From Acidovorax sp. HDW3 (GTDB lineage: Bacteria; Pseudomonadota; Gammaproteobacteria; Burkholderiales; Burkholderiaceae_C), in assembly GCF_011303755.1 (NCBI RefSeq), contig NZ_CP049885.1, positions 770,001-834,000 on the forward strand: a stretch of 64,000 nt of DNA, in the 5' to 3' direction. The position numbers were made by a program, and so were the translations under genes. The notes under the pieces are model-generated. The model worked only from the letters and a program-made list of their open reading frames with translations. It did not search any database and was not told the DNA's origin. Positions within the stretch are counted from its first letter, which is position 1. Each line of letters starts with the position of its first letter. Below are positions 47,402 through 56,415 of this stretch, one piece after another.

Positions 47402-49080
47402 TGCGCTGGAATATGGGACAGCGTTTGGGGCTGCTGCTGGCGAGTTTTAGTCTGCTGGCCTCGGTGCTGCTGGGCTACCTGGGGTTTAACGCTGGGCGCA
47501 CGCTGCTGGAGCAGCGCGCCAGCCAAGCCTTGCTCGACACCACGCGCATTCTGGCGGCGCATTGGCAGAGCGGAATCGATCAGGTGGGGCAGGATGTGCA
47601 GGCCCTGGCCGAGCTGGCTGCTCGCCTGCCCGCCAGCGCCCCCAGCACAGGCCAACAGCAAAGCCTGGCCGACGCCTTTGCCTCCCTGCTGCACAGCCAC
47701 CCTGACTATTTACAGGCGCGCTGGATTGGCCGTCAGGGGCATGGGCTGGAGCTGGTGCATGTGCGCCAATGGGTCGATGCCCGGATCGAACGGGTCGGTG
47801 GTCCCGCGTTGCAAGAGAAGGGGCATTTGCCTTTTGTGTACGAAACCCTGCAACTGCCGCGTGGTGCGGTGTACGTGAGTGATGTCGGTCTGAACCATGA
47901 AGACGCCCAAGATTGGCGCGACCCGCCGATGTTCTACGTTGCCGTGCCCGTGGTGCCAGCAGCGGGTGCAGCCACTGGGGTGGTGGTGCTGCGCATTGAT
48001 GCGCTGGCTTTTTTGGCGCGTATGCGCAGCGGGTTGCCATCGGACTACCAACTGTTTTTGACCAACCGCTGGGGGGACTTTTTGTTGCACCCGGACAGCG
48101 CCTTGGCATTGGGCTTTGAGCGTGGGCGGCGGGCCCTGGTGCAAGAGCAGTTCCCGGCCACCCAGGCGCTGCTGCAGACGGGTGAGCGCAGCGCCTTGTT
48201 TGCCCATAGTGATGCCCAGGGCAACGTCCAGAGCGTGGCTTTTGTGCGGATGCCGTATGGCGGCGTGGACGATGGCCGATTTTTGCTCCTGGGCCTGGCA
48301 CAGGCCATGGCTGGGGTGCAGGCCGATACCCAGGCTCTGGGCATTGCCACGTTGCGTATGGTGGCGTTGCTGGCTTTGCTCGGTGCATTGCTGGCCGCCT
48401 GGGCCTCGCGCATTTTCATTGGGCCCTTGCGCGCCGTGGTGCAGGCGGCGCAGGCGTTTTCGCTCGGGCGTGCGCATGGCTCGTTGCCGGTGCAGCGCCA
48501 GGACGAACTGGGTGATTTGGCGCGCAGCTTTCAGGACATGGAGGGCATCATTGGCGCGCAGCTGCAGGAGCTCAACCGCAGCCGTGACGCCATGGAGCAC
48601 CTGGCGCACCACGACGCCCTCACCGGCCTGCCCAACCGCCGCATGTTCACGCAATGCCTGCAGCAAGCCATCGAGCGTGCGCGCCGCAGCGGGCGACCGC
48701 TGGCGCTGGTGTTCGTCGATCTCGATGGCTTCAAGGCCATCAACGACAGCCTGGGCCACGCCGTGGGCGATGCCGTGCTGCAGGCCACGGCCCAGGCCAT
48801 CCGGGGTGCCGTGCGCCAGAGCGACATCGTCGCCCGCCTGGCCGGCGATGAATTCACCGTGCTGTGCGAGAACGTCGATACCCCCGAGGCCGCCCAGGCC
48901 CTGCTGCACAAGCTGGCGCAGGCGTTTGCGGCGCCGCTGGCCGTGGGCGAGCGCACCCTGCCGGTGCGTGCCAGCATGGGGCTGAGCCTGTTCCCGCAAG
49001 ATGCAGAGGAGGCAGAGGGCCTGCTGGGCAGCGCTGATGCCGCCATGTACCAGGCCAAAACCGCTGTGTCGCGTACTTGA
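47401..49080 (+). CDS. Cache-HAMP-GGDEF diguanylate cyclase coupled to the PotD-like protein
   Basis: A 559-residue membrane diguanylate cyclase. A helix at about residues 8-30, a periplasmic Cache domain (to about 315; contains PMFYVAVPVVPA), a second helix near 320-340, a HAMP segment (FIGPLRAVVQAAQAFSLGR) and the GGDEF domain. The signature is AGDEF near residues 481-485, a variant seen in active enzymes, with an RQSD inhibitory site upstream. Metal and nucleotide residues (FVDLDGFKAINDSLGH) are intact. It is translationally coupled to the binding-protein gene, so that protein probably controls it through the periplasmic domain. No EAL domain is present, unlike MbaA. Confidence 0.9.
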   Translation: MRWNMGQRLGLLLASFSLLASVLLGYLGFNAGRTLLEQRASQALLDTTRILAAHWQSGIDQVGQDVQALAELAARLPASAPSTGQQQSLADAFASLLHSHPDYLQARWIGRQGHGLELVHVRQWVDARIERVGGPALQEKGHLPFVYETLQLPRGAVYVSDVGLNHEDAQDWRDPPMFYVAVPVVPAAGAATGVVVLRIDALAFLARMRSGLPSDYQLFLTNRWGDFLLHPDSALALGFERGRRALVQEQFPATQALLQTGERSALFAHSDAQGNVQSVAFVRMPYGGVDDGRFLLLGLAQAMAGVQADTQALGIATLRMVALLALLGALLAAWASRIFIGPLRAVVQAAQAFSLGRAHGSLPVQRQDELGDLARSFQDMEGIIGAQLQELNRSRDAMEHLAHHDALTGLPNRRMFTQCLQQAIERARRSGRPLALVFVDLDGFKAINDSLGHAVGDAVLQATAQAIRGAVRQSDIVARLAGDEFTVLCENVDTPEAAQALLHKLAQAFAAPLAVGERTLPVRASMGLSLFPQDAEEAEGLLGSADAAMYQAKTAVSRT

Positions 49081-49177
49081 CAGCTGTTCCCGGGGAATGG
49101 GCGGCGCTATCAGCCAGCTGTCAGATTCAATTGCTGCAATGCAGCATCTTCGTGCCTGAATCATCAAGGAATCCGCT

Positions 49178-50824
49178 GTGACCAGCATCTACGACCAGAA
49201 TCTGCCCCGTACCGAAGCCAACCACGCACCGCTGTCGCCCCTGTCCTTCATCGAGCGCACCGCCCAGGTGTACCCCGAGCGCCTGGCCATCGTGCACGGC
49301 AGCCTGCGCCAGACCTGGGGCCAGACCTACACGCGCTGCCGCCAGCTCGCCAGCAGCCTGCAGCGTGCCGGCATTGGCAAGAACGACACCGTGGCCGTGA
49401 TGCTGCCCAACACCCCGCCCATGGTGGAGGCGCACTTTGGCGTGCCCATGGCCGGGGCGGTGCTCAACACGCTCAACACCCGGCTGGACCCGGAAACCAT
49501 CGCCTTCATGCTCGACCACGGCGAGGCCAAGGCCGTCATCGTGGACCCGGAATTTGCCGCCGTCATGGCCAAGGCCCTGGCGCTGCGCCAGAGCGCTGCG
49601 CCCCTCACGGTGATCGAGGTGCAGGACGCCGAATACGGCCCTGCCGCGCACAGCCTGGGCGGCGTGGACTACGAAAGCTTTCTGGCCCAGGGCGATGCGC
49701 AGTTTGCCTGGCAGCTGCCGGGTGACGAGTGGGATGCGATCGCGCTCAACTACACCAGTGGCACCACCGGCAACCCCAAGGGCGTGGTGTACCACCACCG
49801 GGGCGCGGCCATCAATGCCATCAGCAATGTGCTCGAATGGGACATGCCCAAGCACAGCGTGTACCTGTGGACGCTGCCCATGTTCCACTGCAACGGCTGG
49901 TGCTTTCCGTGGACGGTGGCGGCGCGTGCGGGCGTCAACGTCTGCCTGCGCCGGGTGGACGCCAAGGCCATCTTTGATGCCATTCGCCAGCATGGCGTGA
50001 CCCACTACTGCGGCGCGCCCATCGTGCAGGGCCTGCTGGTCAACGCCCCGGCAGCGCTCAAGGAAGGCGTGCCCGCCGGCGTGAAAACCATGGTGGCCGG
50101 CGCTGCGCCCCCGGCCTCGATGATCGAGGGCATGGAAAAAATCGGTTTTGACCTGACCCACGTCTATGGCTTGACGGAGGTGTACGGCCCGGCCACCGTG
50201 TGCGCGCCGCACGAGGCCTGGGCGCAGCTCGACATTGGCGAGCGCGCGCGCCTGAACGCCCGCCAGGGCGTGCGCTACCACCTGCAGCGCGCCGCCGCCG
50301 TGCTCGACCCTGACACTCTGGAGCCCGTACCGCACGACGGCGAGACCATGGGCGAAATCATGTTCCGGGGCAACATCGCCATGAAGGGCTACCTGAAGAA
50401 CCCGCAGGCGACGCAAGATGCCTTCCGGGGCGGGTGGTTCCACACCGGCGACCTGGCCGTGCAGTACCCCGACGGCTACATCAAGATCAAGGATCGCAGC
50501 AAGGACATCATCATCTCGGGCGGCGAGAACATCTCCTCCATCGAGGTCGAAGATGTGCTCTACCGCCACCCCGACGTGCTTGCCGTCGCCGTCGTCGCCA
50601 AGCCCGACGCCAAGTGGGGCGAGACGCCCTGCGCCTTCGTCGAGCTCAAGGCCGGCGCGCACACCACGGTGGAGGACATCGTGGCGCACTGCAAGCAGCA
50701 CCTGGCCGGCTTCAAGGTGCCGCGCGCGGTGGTGTTTGGCGACCTGCCCAAGACCAGTACCGGCAAGATTCAGAAGTTTGAGCTGCGCCGCCAGGCGGGC
50801 TCGGCGGTGGCCATCAACGTTTAG
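49178..50824 (+). CDS. Acyl-CoA synthetase (AMP-forming, medium/long-chain type)
   Basis: A 548-residue adenylate-forming ligase that activates a fatty or similar acid with CoA. Core motifs are TSGTTGNPKGV (near residues 192-202), GLTEVYGP, WFHTGDLAV, KDRSKDIIISGGENISS and the C-terminal catalytic Lys in PKTSTGKIQK. The start is GTG at 49178. It resembles AlkK-type medium-chain ligases; the exact chain length is not readable. It is followed by a dispersed repeat and a long hairpin terminator. Confidence 0.92.
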   Translation: MTSIYDQNLPRTEANHAPLSPLSFIERTAQVYPERLAIVHGSLRQTWGQTYTRCRQLASSLQRAGIGKNDTVAVMLPNTPPMVEAHFGVPMAGAVLNTLNTRLDPETIAFMLDHGEAKAVIVDPEFAAVMAKALALRQSAAPLTVIEVQDAEYGPAAHSLGGVDYESFLAQGDAQFAWQLPGDEWDAIALNYTSGTTGNPKGVVYHHRGAAINAISNVLEWDMPKHSVYLWTLPMFHCNGWCFPWTVAARAGVNVCLRRVDAKAIFDAIRQHGVTHYCGAPIVQGLLVNAPAALKEGVPAGVKTMVAGAAPPASMIEGMEKIGFDLTHVYGLTEVYGPATVCAPHEAWAQLDIGERARLNARQGVRYHLQRAAAVLDPDTLEPVPHDGETMGEIMFRGNIAMKGYLKNPQATQDAFRGGWFHTGDLAVQYPDGYIKIKDRSKDIIISGGENISSIEVEDVLYRHPDVLAVAVVAKPDAKWGETPCAFVELKAGAHTTVEDIVAHCKQHLAGFKVPRAVVFGDLPKTSTGKIQKFELRRQAGSAVAINV

Positions 50825-50882
50825 TTTTGCTATTAAAACAATAGCTGCTAGCGCTTGCTAGATAAGCGCTAGAGGCAAATTG
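50825..50882 (+). repeat. Full-length copy of the dispersed repeat
   Basis: TTTTGCTATTAAAACAATAG, CTGCTAGCGCTTGCTAGATA, AGCGCTAGAGGCAAATT. It contains nested inverted repeats (TAGCTGCTA; AGCGCT...AGCGCT) and is used here as the reference copy. It lies between the acyl-CoA ligase stop and the terminator. Confidence 0.85.
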
Positions 50883-50886
50883 GAGT

Positions 50887-50947
50887 AAAAATTGGGGTCA
50901 GATTCCAATTTCCTGAGGGAAATTGGAATCTGACCCCAATTTTTTTT
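50887..50947. terminator. Perfect 27-bp hairpin shared by convergent genes
   Basis: Arms at 50887-50913 and 50918-50944 are perfectly complementary over 27 bp with a 4-base loop (TGAG); each arm carries ATTGGGGTCAGATTCCAATT. Both sides have T-runs in the proper sense, so it can terminate both the ligase and the NSS transporter transcripts. The transporter's stop codon lies at its foot. Such GGGGTCAGATTCCAA palindromes are known as repeated sequences in related bacteria; a REP-like mobile origin is possible. Confidence 0.85.
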
Positions 50948-52340
50948 AAAGTCCCTTGAGCATCACCACCAGGATGAGCGCCGGCGTCACCCAGCGCAGC
51001 AGCACGAACAGCACCCCGGCCAGGGCGCCGTTGCGCAGCTGGCCCTGGTTGGACAGCGCCCGGGCAAAGCCCTCGTGCCCCCAGGCCCAGCCCACGCACA
51101 GCGCCAGGCCGATGCCGCCCACGGGCATGAGCAGGTTCGACGAGACGTAGTCTGCCCAGTCGAACACCGTGCGCCCGCCGGGCGTGAACTGTGCCAGCGT
51201 GCTGCCGCTCAGGGCGCTGCCCGCGCCCAGCAGCACCAAAATCACCAGCGTGGCGATGGTGGCGTGGCTGCGGCGCAGGCCCCAGCGCTCGTGCAGGATG
51301 ACCACCGGCACCTCCATGATGGAGAGCATGGCGCCGGTGGCGGCAATCGCCGTGAGGATGAAGAACGCTGCCAGCAGCACCTGCCCGCCGGGCATTTGCG
51401 CAAACACGGCGGGGATGGTGATGAACACCAGCGACGGCCCGGCCGAGGGCGCAAAGCCAAAGCTGAACACCGCCGGAAAAATCGCCATGCCCGCGAGCAG
51501 CGACACCGACAGGTCGGCCAGCATCACCCGCGTGGCCGTGGCCGGGATGTTTTGCTCTGGCGTGAAGTAGCTGCCGTAGGTCATCATCGTGCCCATGCCG
51601 ATGGAGAGCTTGAAGAACGCCAGCCCCATGGCGGTGAGCACCACGGCGGGCGTGATCTTGTGCCACTCGGGCTCGAACAGAAAGCGCAGCGCCGCCCCCG
51701 TGCCCGGCAGCGTCAGGCTGTAGCCGCACAGCAGCAGCAGGAGCAAAAACAGCAGCGGCATGAGCTTTTTCGTCATCGCCTCGATACCCTTGGTCACCCC
51801 CATGAGCAGGATGGCGGCAATGAAGGCCAGCACCAGCCACTGCCACAGCAGCGACTGCACCGGGTCGGCCACCAGGGCGCTGAAGGCGGCTTGCGTGCTC
51901 GCCGGGTCGCTCGAAAGCAGGCGGCCCGAGAGCGCCTTGGCGACGTAGGCAAACACCCAGGCCACGACCTCGGAGTAGAACGACAGGATCAAAAACGCCG
52001 CCACCATGCCCCCGGCGCCAATGAGCCACCAGGGCGCGCCGCCGGGGCTGAGCTGGCGCAGCGCGGTAATGGGGTTGGCCTTGGCCTGGCGGCCTATGCT
52101 GATCTCGGCAATCATCAGCGGCAGGCCGATGAGCAGCGTGGCCAGCAGGTACACCAGCAAAAAGCCCGCGCCGCCGTTGGCGCCGGTGAGGGAGGGAAAC
52201 TTCCAGATATTGCCCAGGCCCACGGCCGAGCCCAGGGTGGCGGCGAGGACGCCAAAGCCAGAGGTAAACCCAGCGCGCGCGGTGGTGTTGGCGGGGGCGC
52301 TGGTAGCGCTGGTGGCGCCGGGGGAGCTTGGTTTGCTCAT
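50946..52340 (-). CDS. Sodium-dependent neurotransmitter-symporter-family (NSS/SNF) transporter
   Basis: A 464-residue inner-membrane transporter with about 12 helices, probably importing an amino acid with sodium. FGVLAATLGSAVGLGNIWKF (helix 1 with substrate and sodium residues), NGGAGFLLVYL, FFKLSIGMGTMMTYGSYFT and VFITIPAVFAQMPGG match the family. The ATG at 52340 starts MSKPSS. Substrate unknown. The upstream 90 bp holds a dispersed repeat copy. Confidence 0.9.
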   Translation of the reverse strand: MSKPSSPGATSATSAPANTTARAGFTSGFGVLAATLGSAVGLGNIWKFPSLTGANGGAGFLLVYLLATLLIGLPLMIAEISIGRQAKANPITALRQLSPGGAPWWLIGAGGMVAAFLILSFYSEVVAWVFAYVAKALSGRLLSSDPASTQAAFSALVADPVQSLLWQWLVLAFIAAILLMGVTKGIEAMTKKLMPLLFLLLLLLCGYSLTLPGTGAALRFLFEPEWHKITPAVVLTAMGLAFFKLSIGMGTMMTYGSYFTPEQNIPATATRVMLADLSVSLLAGMAIFPAVFSFGFAPSAGPSLVFITIPAVFAQMPGGQVLLAAFFILTAIAATGAMLSIMEVPVVILHERWGLRRSHATIATLVILVLLGAGSALSGSTLAQFTPGGRTVFDWADYVSSNLLMPVGGIGLALCVGWAWGHEGFARALSNQGQLRNGALAGVLFVLLRWVTPALILVVMLKGL

Positions 52341-52399
52341 AAATTGATAGCTGCTAGCGCGCATTGGTATTGCGCGGGGGGCGTATTTTGCCTCAAGGA
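52341..52399 (+). repeat. Dispersed repeat copy upstream of the NSS transporter
   Basis: AAATTGATAGCTGCTAGCGC then diverged GCATTGGTATTGCGC and TATTTTGCCTCAAGG. It shares the exact 13-base core with lolA and the reference copy. The rest of the short gap to phoD (52400-52430) shows nothing else. Confidence 0.7.
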
Positions 52400-52430
52400 A
52401 AAGGCCCTGCAGGTGCGGTTCAGTGTTGTC

Positions 52431-53960
52431 TTAGGCGCGCACCGGCCCGGGGTGGCCGTCGGTGACGACGAACTGCGCCAGGGTGTAGGCCGGGCTGCGG
52501 GCGTCGAGCGGGTTGGCCACGGCGCGCAGCGTGGTGCGCCAGGTCTGCGGCGTGATTTCGGCCAGACCGTAGCCGCGCTCCTCGCAGCGCGCGAGCAGCA
52601 CATGCGGGTTGTGGCGGGCGATGGCGTCCACCTTCTCCTGCGCCGTGCCGCTGCGCGAGCTGATCGAGGTGCTGCAGAACTCGCTCGCCAGCAGGGCGGA
52701 GTCGGGCTGTTCGGCCTTGGCGTGCACCTGGCAGACGTAGTTCTGGTGGATGTCGCCGCCCAGGAACACGGTGTTGCGCTGCGGGTGCTGTTGCAAGCTG
52801 GCGAGCAGGCGCGTGCGCGCTGCCGGGTAGCCGTCCCAGTTGTCGGTGCTTTGCAGGCCCGAGGGGTAGTGGCGTGGCGAGAACAGGGTTTGCTGCGCCA
52901 GCACGCTCCAGCGCGCCGGCGCCTGTGCCAGCTGCGCCGCCAGCCACTGCTCTTGCGCCGGGCCGAGCAGGGTGCGCGCCCGGTCGTGCAGGCTCGGGCA
53001 ATCGCTGGCGCGTACGCTGGCGGCGCCGCTGCGGCCGGGCTGGCGGCAGGCTTGCCAGTCGCGGTACTGGCGGTCGTCGAGCAGGTGGATGCGCGCCAGC
53101 TGGCCCCAATCGAGGCTGCGGTACAGCTGCAGGCCGCCTTGCAGCCAGGCCGTGGCGGACAGGGGCATGTGCTCGTAGTACGCCTGGAAGGCGGCAGCGC
53201 GCTGGGGCGCAAAAGCCTGGGCGCCGTCGGGGCCGGCGCTGCCGGCCCAGTCGTTCTCGACCTCGTGGTCGTCCCAGGTCACGGCCCAGGGGCAGGCGGC
53301 GTGCGCGGCCTGCAGCAGCGGGTCGCTTTTGTACAGGGCGTAGCGGTCACGGTAGTCCTGCAGGGTGCGTGCCAGCGGCAGGTCGTGGCTGCGCGCCAGG
53401 GTGCTGCGCTCGCGCGGGCTGGCGTATTCGTAGATGTAGTCGCCCAGGAACAGCACCAGGTCGGGGGCGTCTTGCGCCGCGTGCCACCAGGCGGCGTATT
53501 GCCCGTGCTCCCAGCGCTGGCAGGAGGCGAACACCAGGCGCAGCTGCGCTGGCAGCTCGCCCGCAGCCGGCGCGGTGCGCGTGCGCCCGGTGGCGCTGGT
53601 GGCGCCGCCGCAGTGAAAGCGGTAGAAGTACCAGCGCCCCGGCTGCAGGCCCTGCAGCTGCACGTGTACGCTGTGGCCCCATTCGGGTGCGGCCAGCGCC
53701 TGGCCGCGTTGCACCGGGCGGCGAAACTGCGCGTCGTGCGCCAGCTCCCAGTGCACGGTCTGCGCTGGCAGCTGTGGCGGGGCGCTGGCCAGGCGCGTCC
53801 ACAGCACCAGGCTGTGGGCGCCGGGCTCGCCGCTGGCCACGCCCAGGGCAAAGGGGTCTTGCTGCCAGGGCTGGGGGTTGGCCCAGGCCCAGCGCGGCAG
53901 TTGCATGGCGCAAGCGGCCAGGGCGGCGCGCTGCAGCCACGCGCGCCGCGCGGCGTTCAT
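52431..53960 (-). CDS. phoD: PhoD-family alkaline phosphatase/phosphodiesterase
   Basis: A 509-residue secreted metal phosphatase. The N-terminus has a twin-arginine signal (AARRAWLQRAALAACA, cleavage near AWA). The PhoD N-terminal domain (PFALGVASGEPGAHSLVLWTR) is followed by the metallophosphatase core: LVFASCQRWEHG, LFLGDYIYEY, TWDDHEVENDW, FLGGDIHQN. Calcium/iron-type cofactor is expected from the family. Its start overlaps the stop of the diguanylate cyclase gene by 4 bp (ATGA). No Pho box was identified. Confidence 0.9.
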   Translation of the reverse strand: MNAARRAWLQRAALAACAMQLPRWAWANPQPWQQDPFALGVASGEPGAHSLVLWTRLASAPPQLPAQTVHWELAHDAQFRRPVQRGQALAAPEWGHSVHVQLQGLQPGRWYFYRFHCGGATSATGRTRTAPAAGELPAQLRLVFASCQRWEHGQYAAWWHAAQDAPDLVLFLGDYIYEYASPRERSTLARSHDLPLARTLQDYRDRYALYKSDPLLQAAHAACPWAVTWDDHEVENDWAGSAGPDGAQAFAPQRAAAFQAYYEHMPLSATAWLQGGLQLYRSLDWGQLARIHLLDDRQYRDWQACRQPGRSGAASVRASDCPSLHDRARTLLGPAQEQWLAAQLAQAPARWSVLAQQTLFSPRHYPSGLQSTDNWDGYPAARTRLLASLQQHPQRNTVFLGGDIHQNYVCQVHAKAEQPDSALLASEFCSTSISSRSGTAQEKVDAIARHNPHVLLARCEERGYGLAEITPQTWRTTLRAVANPLDARSPAYTLAQFVVTDGHPGPVRA

Positions 53961-55486
53961 GCCGGCACGACGCGGTTTTTGCCGGCGCGCTTGGCCAGGT
54001 ACATGCCTTGGTCGGCGCGGCGGATGGCGTCGGTGCTGCTTTCGGTTGGGCCCAGCTCGGCCACGCCGGCGCTGAAGGTGATGAGCAGCTTTTCGTTGTT
54101 TTGCAGGAAAAACCGCGTCGTCAGCTCGCGCTGCAGGCGCTGCATGGCCTGCACGCCCTGGGCCTGGGTGGTGTCGGGCAGCACGAGCACGAATTCTTCG
54201 CCGCCGTAGCGCGCCAGCATGTCCTGCGGGCGCATGACGGAGCGCGTGACCTCGGTCAGGTGTTGCAGCGCGGCGTCGCCGCTGGCGTGGCCCAGGCGGT
54301 CGTTGAGGGCCTTGAAGTTGTCAATGTCGAGCAGCGCCACGCACAGCGGTGAGCCCAGGCGGCGCGCGCGGGCGATTTCGCGCTCCATGGCTTCGTCCAG
54401 GCCCTTGCGGTTGAGGGCGCCGGTCAGGGGGTCGTGGCGCGCCAGGGCGCTGGCCTGGTCGAGTTCTTCTTGCAGGCGTGAGATTTCGGCGCGTTTTTCT
54501 TCCGCGCGCTCACGCAGGGTTTGCAGCTCTTCGTGTGCGATGCGGCTGTCGAGCGCCATGGCGCGGGTGGCGTTCATCACCTCTTGCAGCACCGGGGTGA
54601 TGTCTTCGAGCCGGCTGGCCTGGCCGATTTGGTCGGCGCAGCGTTCGAGTGTGAGGTGGAACTGGTCGCTGGTGGAACAAATGCTGGTCAGGCGTTCGAT
54701 GAAGGTGGCGAGCAGCTCCTTCATTTGTTCCTGCGCTTCGTTCGAGCGGGCGCGGGCTTCGGTTTGTTTGAAGATGACGTCTTTGAGGCGCCGCTGCACG
54801 TCGTCGAGGCGGCGCAGGCTCAGCGGCGGGGTGGCTGCGGCCATCAGCGCCTCGGCCTGGCCGCGCAGCCAGTCGTCGTTCGGGCTCAGGGCGGAGATGT
54901 TCTCGAACACCAGGTGCAGCAAGGTCAGCAGCCCGAGGCGGATGGCCTGTAGCTCTTCGGCCGAGAACGACAGGCGGTAGCTGAAGTTGGCCAGCAGCAG
55001 CGTCAGGGTGGAGCTGGGTGGGTGGTTGGTGCGCAGCAGCTGCGTGATCTCCAGCGCCATGTCGTGCACGCGGGCGTCGTCTTCGCTCAGGATGGTGCGC
55101 AGACTGTCGAGCAGGCGGGCGATTTGTTCGGCCAGGTCGTTGGGCAGGACTTGCAGGGGGGCTGGCTCGGGCGGTGGCAGGGCCGTGCCGGCGGCTTGCA
55201 GGCCGAGGTTGGCGTAGCCGACGAGCACGCTTTGCAGCGCCGTCCAGTCCTGGCGGTGCACGGCGGCGCCGAATTGTTCGAGCAGGCGGATCTGCGGGGG
55301 AGTTTGTGCTGGCAGCACGCGCATGATGGCGCGCAGCTGGCCTTCGGGAAAACCCAGGCTGGCAGCGGGCACGCCGGCGATTTCGGCATATACCGCCTGG
55401 TAATGCTCGGGCGTGGGCGCGAGTCGGCGCAGGGCCAGCTGTTTGAGGGTTTCGCGCGCGATATCGGAGGTGGTGCGTTCTGCCAT
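53957..55486 (-). CDS. GGDEF-domain diguanylate cyclase (GGEEF)
   Basis: A 509-residue protein with a helical N-terminal region (about 1-340; LKQLALRRLAPTPEHYQAVY is found at the start of this family), a coiled coil (AHEELQTLRERAEEKRAEIS) and a C-terminal GGDEF domain with GGEEF, an RPQD inhibitory site, and LLDIDNFKALNDRLGH. All catalytic residues are intact. No membrane helix is seen. It is translationally coupled to phoD downstream. The ATG at 55486 starts MAERTTSD. The signal it receives is unknown. Confidence 0.9.
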   Translation of the reverse strand: MAERTTSDIARETLKQLALRRLAPTPEHYQAVYAEIAGVPAASLGFPEGQLRAIMRVLPAQTPPQIRLLEQFGAAVHRQDWTALQSVLVGYANLGLQAAGTALPPPEPAPLQVLPNDLAEQIARLLDSLRTILSEDDARVHDMALEITQLLRTNHPPSSTLTLLLANFSYRLSFSAEELQAIRLGLLTLLHLVFENISALSPNDDWLRGQAEALMAAATPPLSLRRLDDVQRRLKDVIFKQTEARARSNEAQEQMKELLATFIERLTSICSTSDQFHLTLERCADQIGQASRLEDITPVLQEVMNATRAMALDSRIAHEELQTLRERAEEKRAEISRLQEELDQASALARHDPLTGALNRKGLDEAMEREIARARRLGSPLCVALLDIDNFKALNDRLGHASGDAALQHLTEVTRSVMRPQDMLARYGGEEFVLVLPDTTQAQGVQAMQRLQRELTTRFFLQNNEKLLITFSAGVAELGPTESSTDAIRRADQGMYLAKRAGKNRVVPA

Positions 55487-55609
55487 GGGCCATGCCAAGC
55501 GGTAGCGTTGGACGGCTGCGAGTGTGACAGAAGAAGCGGCCCGCTGTGGCCGTGGCTCTTGGGTTGTTGCGTCGGTGGCACGCTTTCGGTGTGCTGTGAA
55601 CGCCCACCC

Positions 55610-55615
55610 TACAAT
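55610..55615 (+). promoter_or_regulatory. -10-like hexamer of the probable surE promoter
   Basis: TACAAT, 23 bp before the surE ATG; the -35 is weak. It stands in the 152-bp divergent gap shared with the diguanylate cyclase gene; nothing else was recognised there. Confidence 0.4.
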
Positions 55616-55638
55616 CGGGCGCACTGCGATGTGACCCT

Positions 55639-56415
55639 ATGAAAATTCTCATTTCCAACGACGACGGTTACCAGGCTCCGGGCATCGTGGCGCTGTACGA
55701 GGCGCTGCGCACGGTGGCCGACGTTGAAGTCGTCGCCCCCGAGCACAACAACAGTGCCAAGTCCAATGCCTTGACGCTCAATGCTCCGCTGTATGTGCAG
55801 CGCGCGGCCAATGGCTTTCGCTACATCAATGGCACGCCGGCCGATTGCGTGCACATCGCCCTCACGGGGCTGCTGGGCTACCGGCCTGATCTGGTGGTTT
55901 CGGGCATCAATAACGGCGCCAACATGGGCGACGACACCTTGTATTCAGGCACGGTGGGTGCGGCTATGGAAGGGTATTTGTTTGGCGTCCCGGCGATTGC
56001 CTTTTCGCAAGTGGACAAGGGCTGGGGCGAACTGGAATCGGCTGCGCTCAAGGCGCGCGATCTGGTGCAGCAGATGCTGGCGCAGCAGCTGGTGGGAGCA
56101 GCCCCCTGGTTGCTCAATGTGAACATTCCCAACATGCCCTACGCAGCGTTGCGCCCGCTCAAGCTCTGCCGCCTGGGGCGGCGTCATGCGGCGCAGCAGG
56201 TGATTACGCAGCAAAGCCCGCGCGGCGAGACCATGTACTGGATCGGTGGCGCCGGCGCTGCCAAGGACGCTGCCGAGGGTACGGATTTTTATGCCACGGC
56301 GCAGGGCCATGTGGCGGTGACGCCGCTGCAGGTCGATCTGACCGATCACGACCACCTGGCCTACTGGGCCCAAACAGCGGCGCGCTTGGCCAGCGGCGCG
56401 GCGCTGGAGGGTTGA
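55639..56415 (+). CDS. surE: 5'/3'-nucleotidase SurE
   Basis: A 258-residue metal-dependent phosphatase acting on nucleoside monophosphates and short polyphosphate. [12 protein letters not shown] at the N-terminus supplies the metal Asp pair, and [20 protein letters not shown] the further active-site residues. Its stop overlaps the pcm start by one base (TGATG). The surE-pcm-nlpD order matches that around rpoS in gammaproteobacteria. Confidence 0.95.
   Translation: MKILISNDDGYQAPGIVALYEALRTVADVEVVAPEHNNSAKSNALTLNAPLYVQRAANGFRYINGTPADCVHIALTGLLGYRPDLVVSGINNGANMGDDTLYSGTVGAAMEGYLFGVPAIAFSQVDKGWGELESAALKARDLVQQMLAQQLVGAAPWLLNVNIPNMPYAALRPLKLCRLGRRHAAQQVITQQSPRGETMYWIGGAGAAKDAAEGTDFYATAQGHVAVTPLQVDLTDHDHLAYWAQTAARLASGAALEG

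Noticed and set aside
48838-48856. AGDEF in place of GGDEF as an inactive cyclase
   Set aside because: AGDEF is found in active cyclases and the remaining residues are intact.
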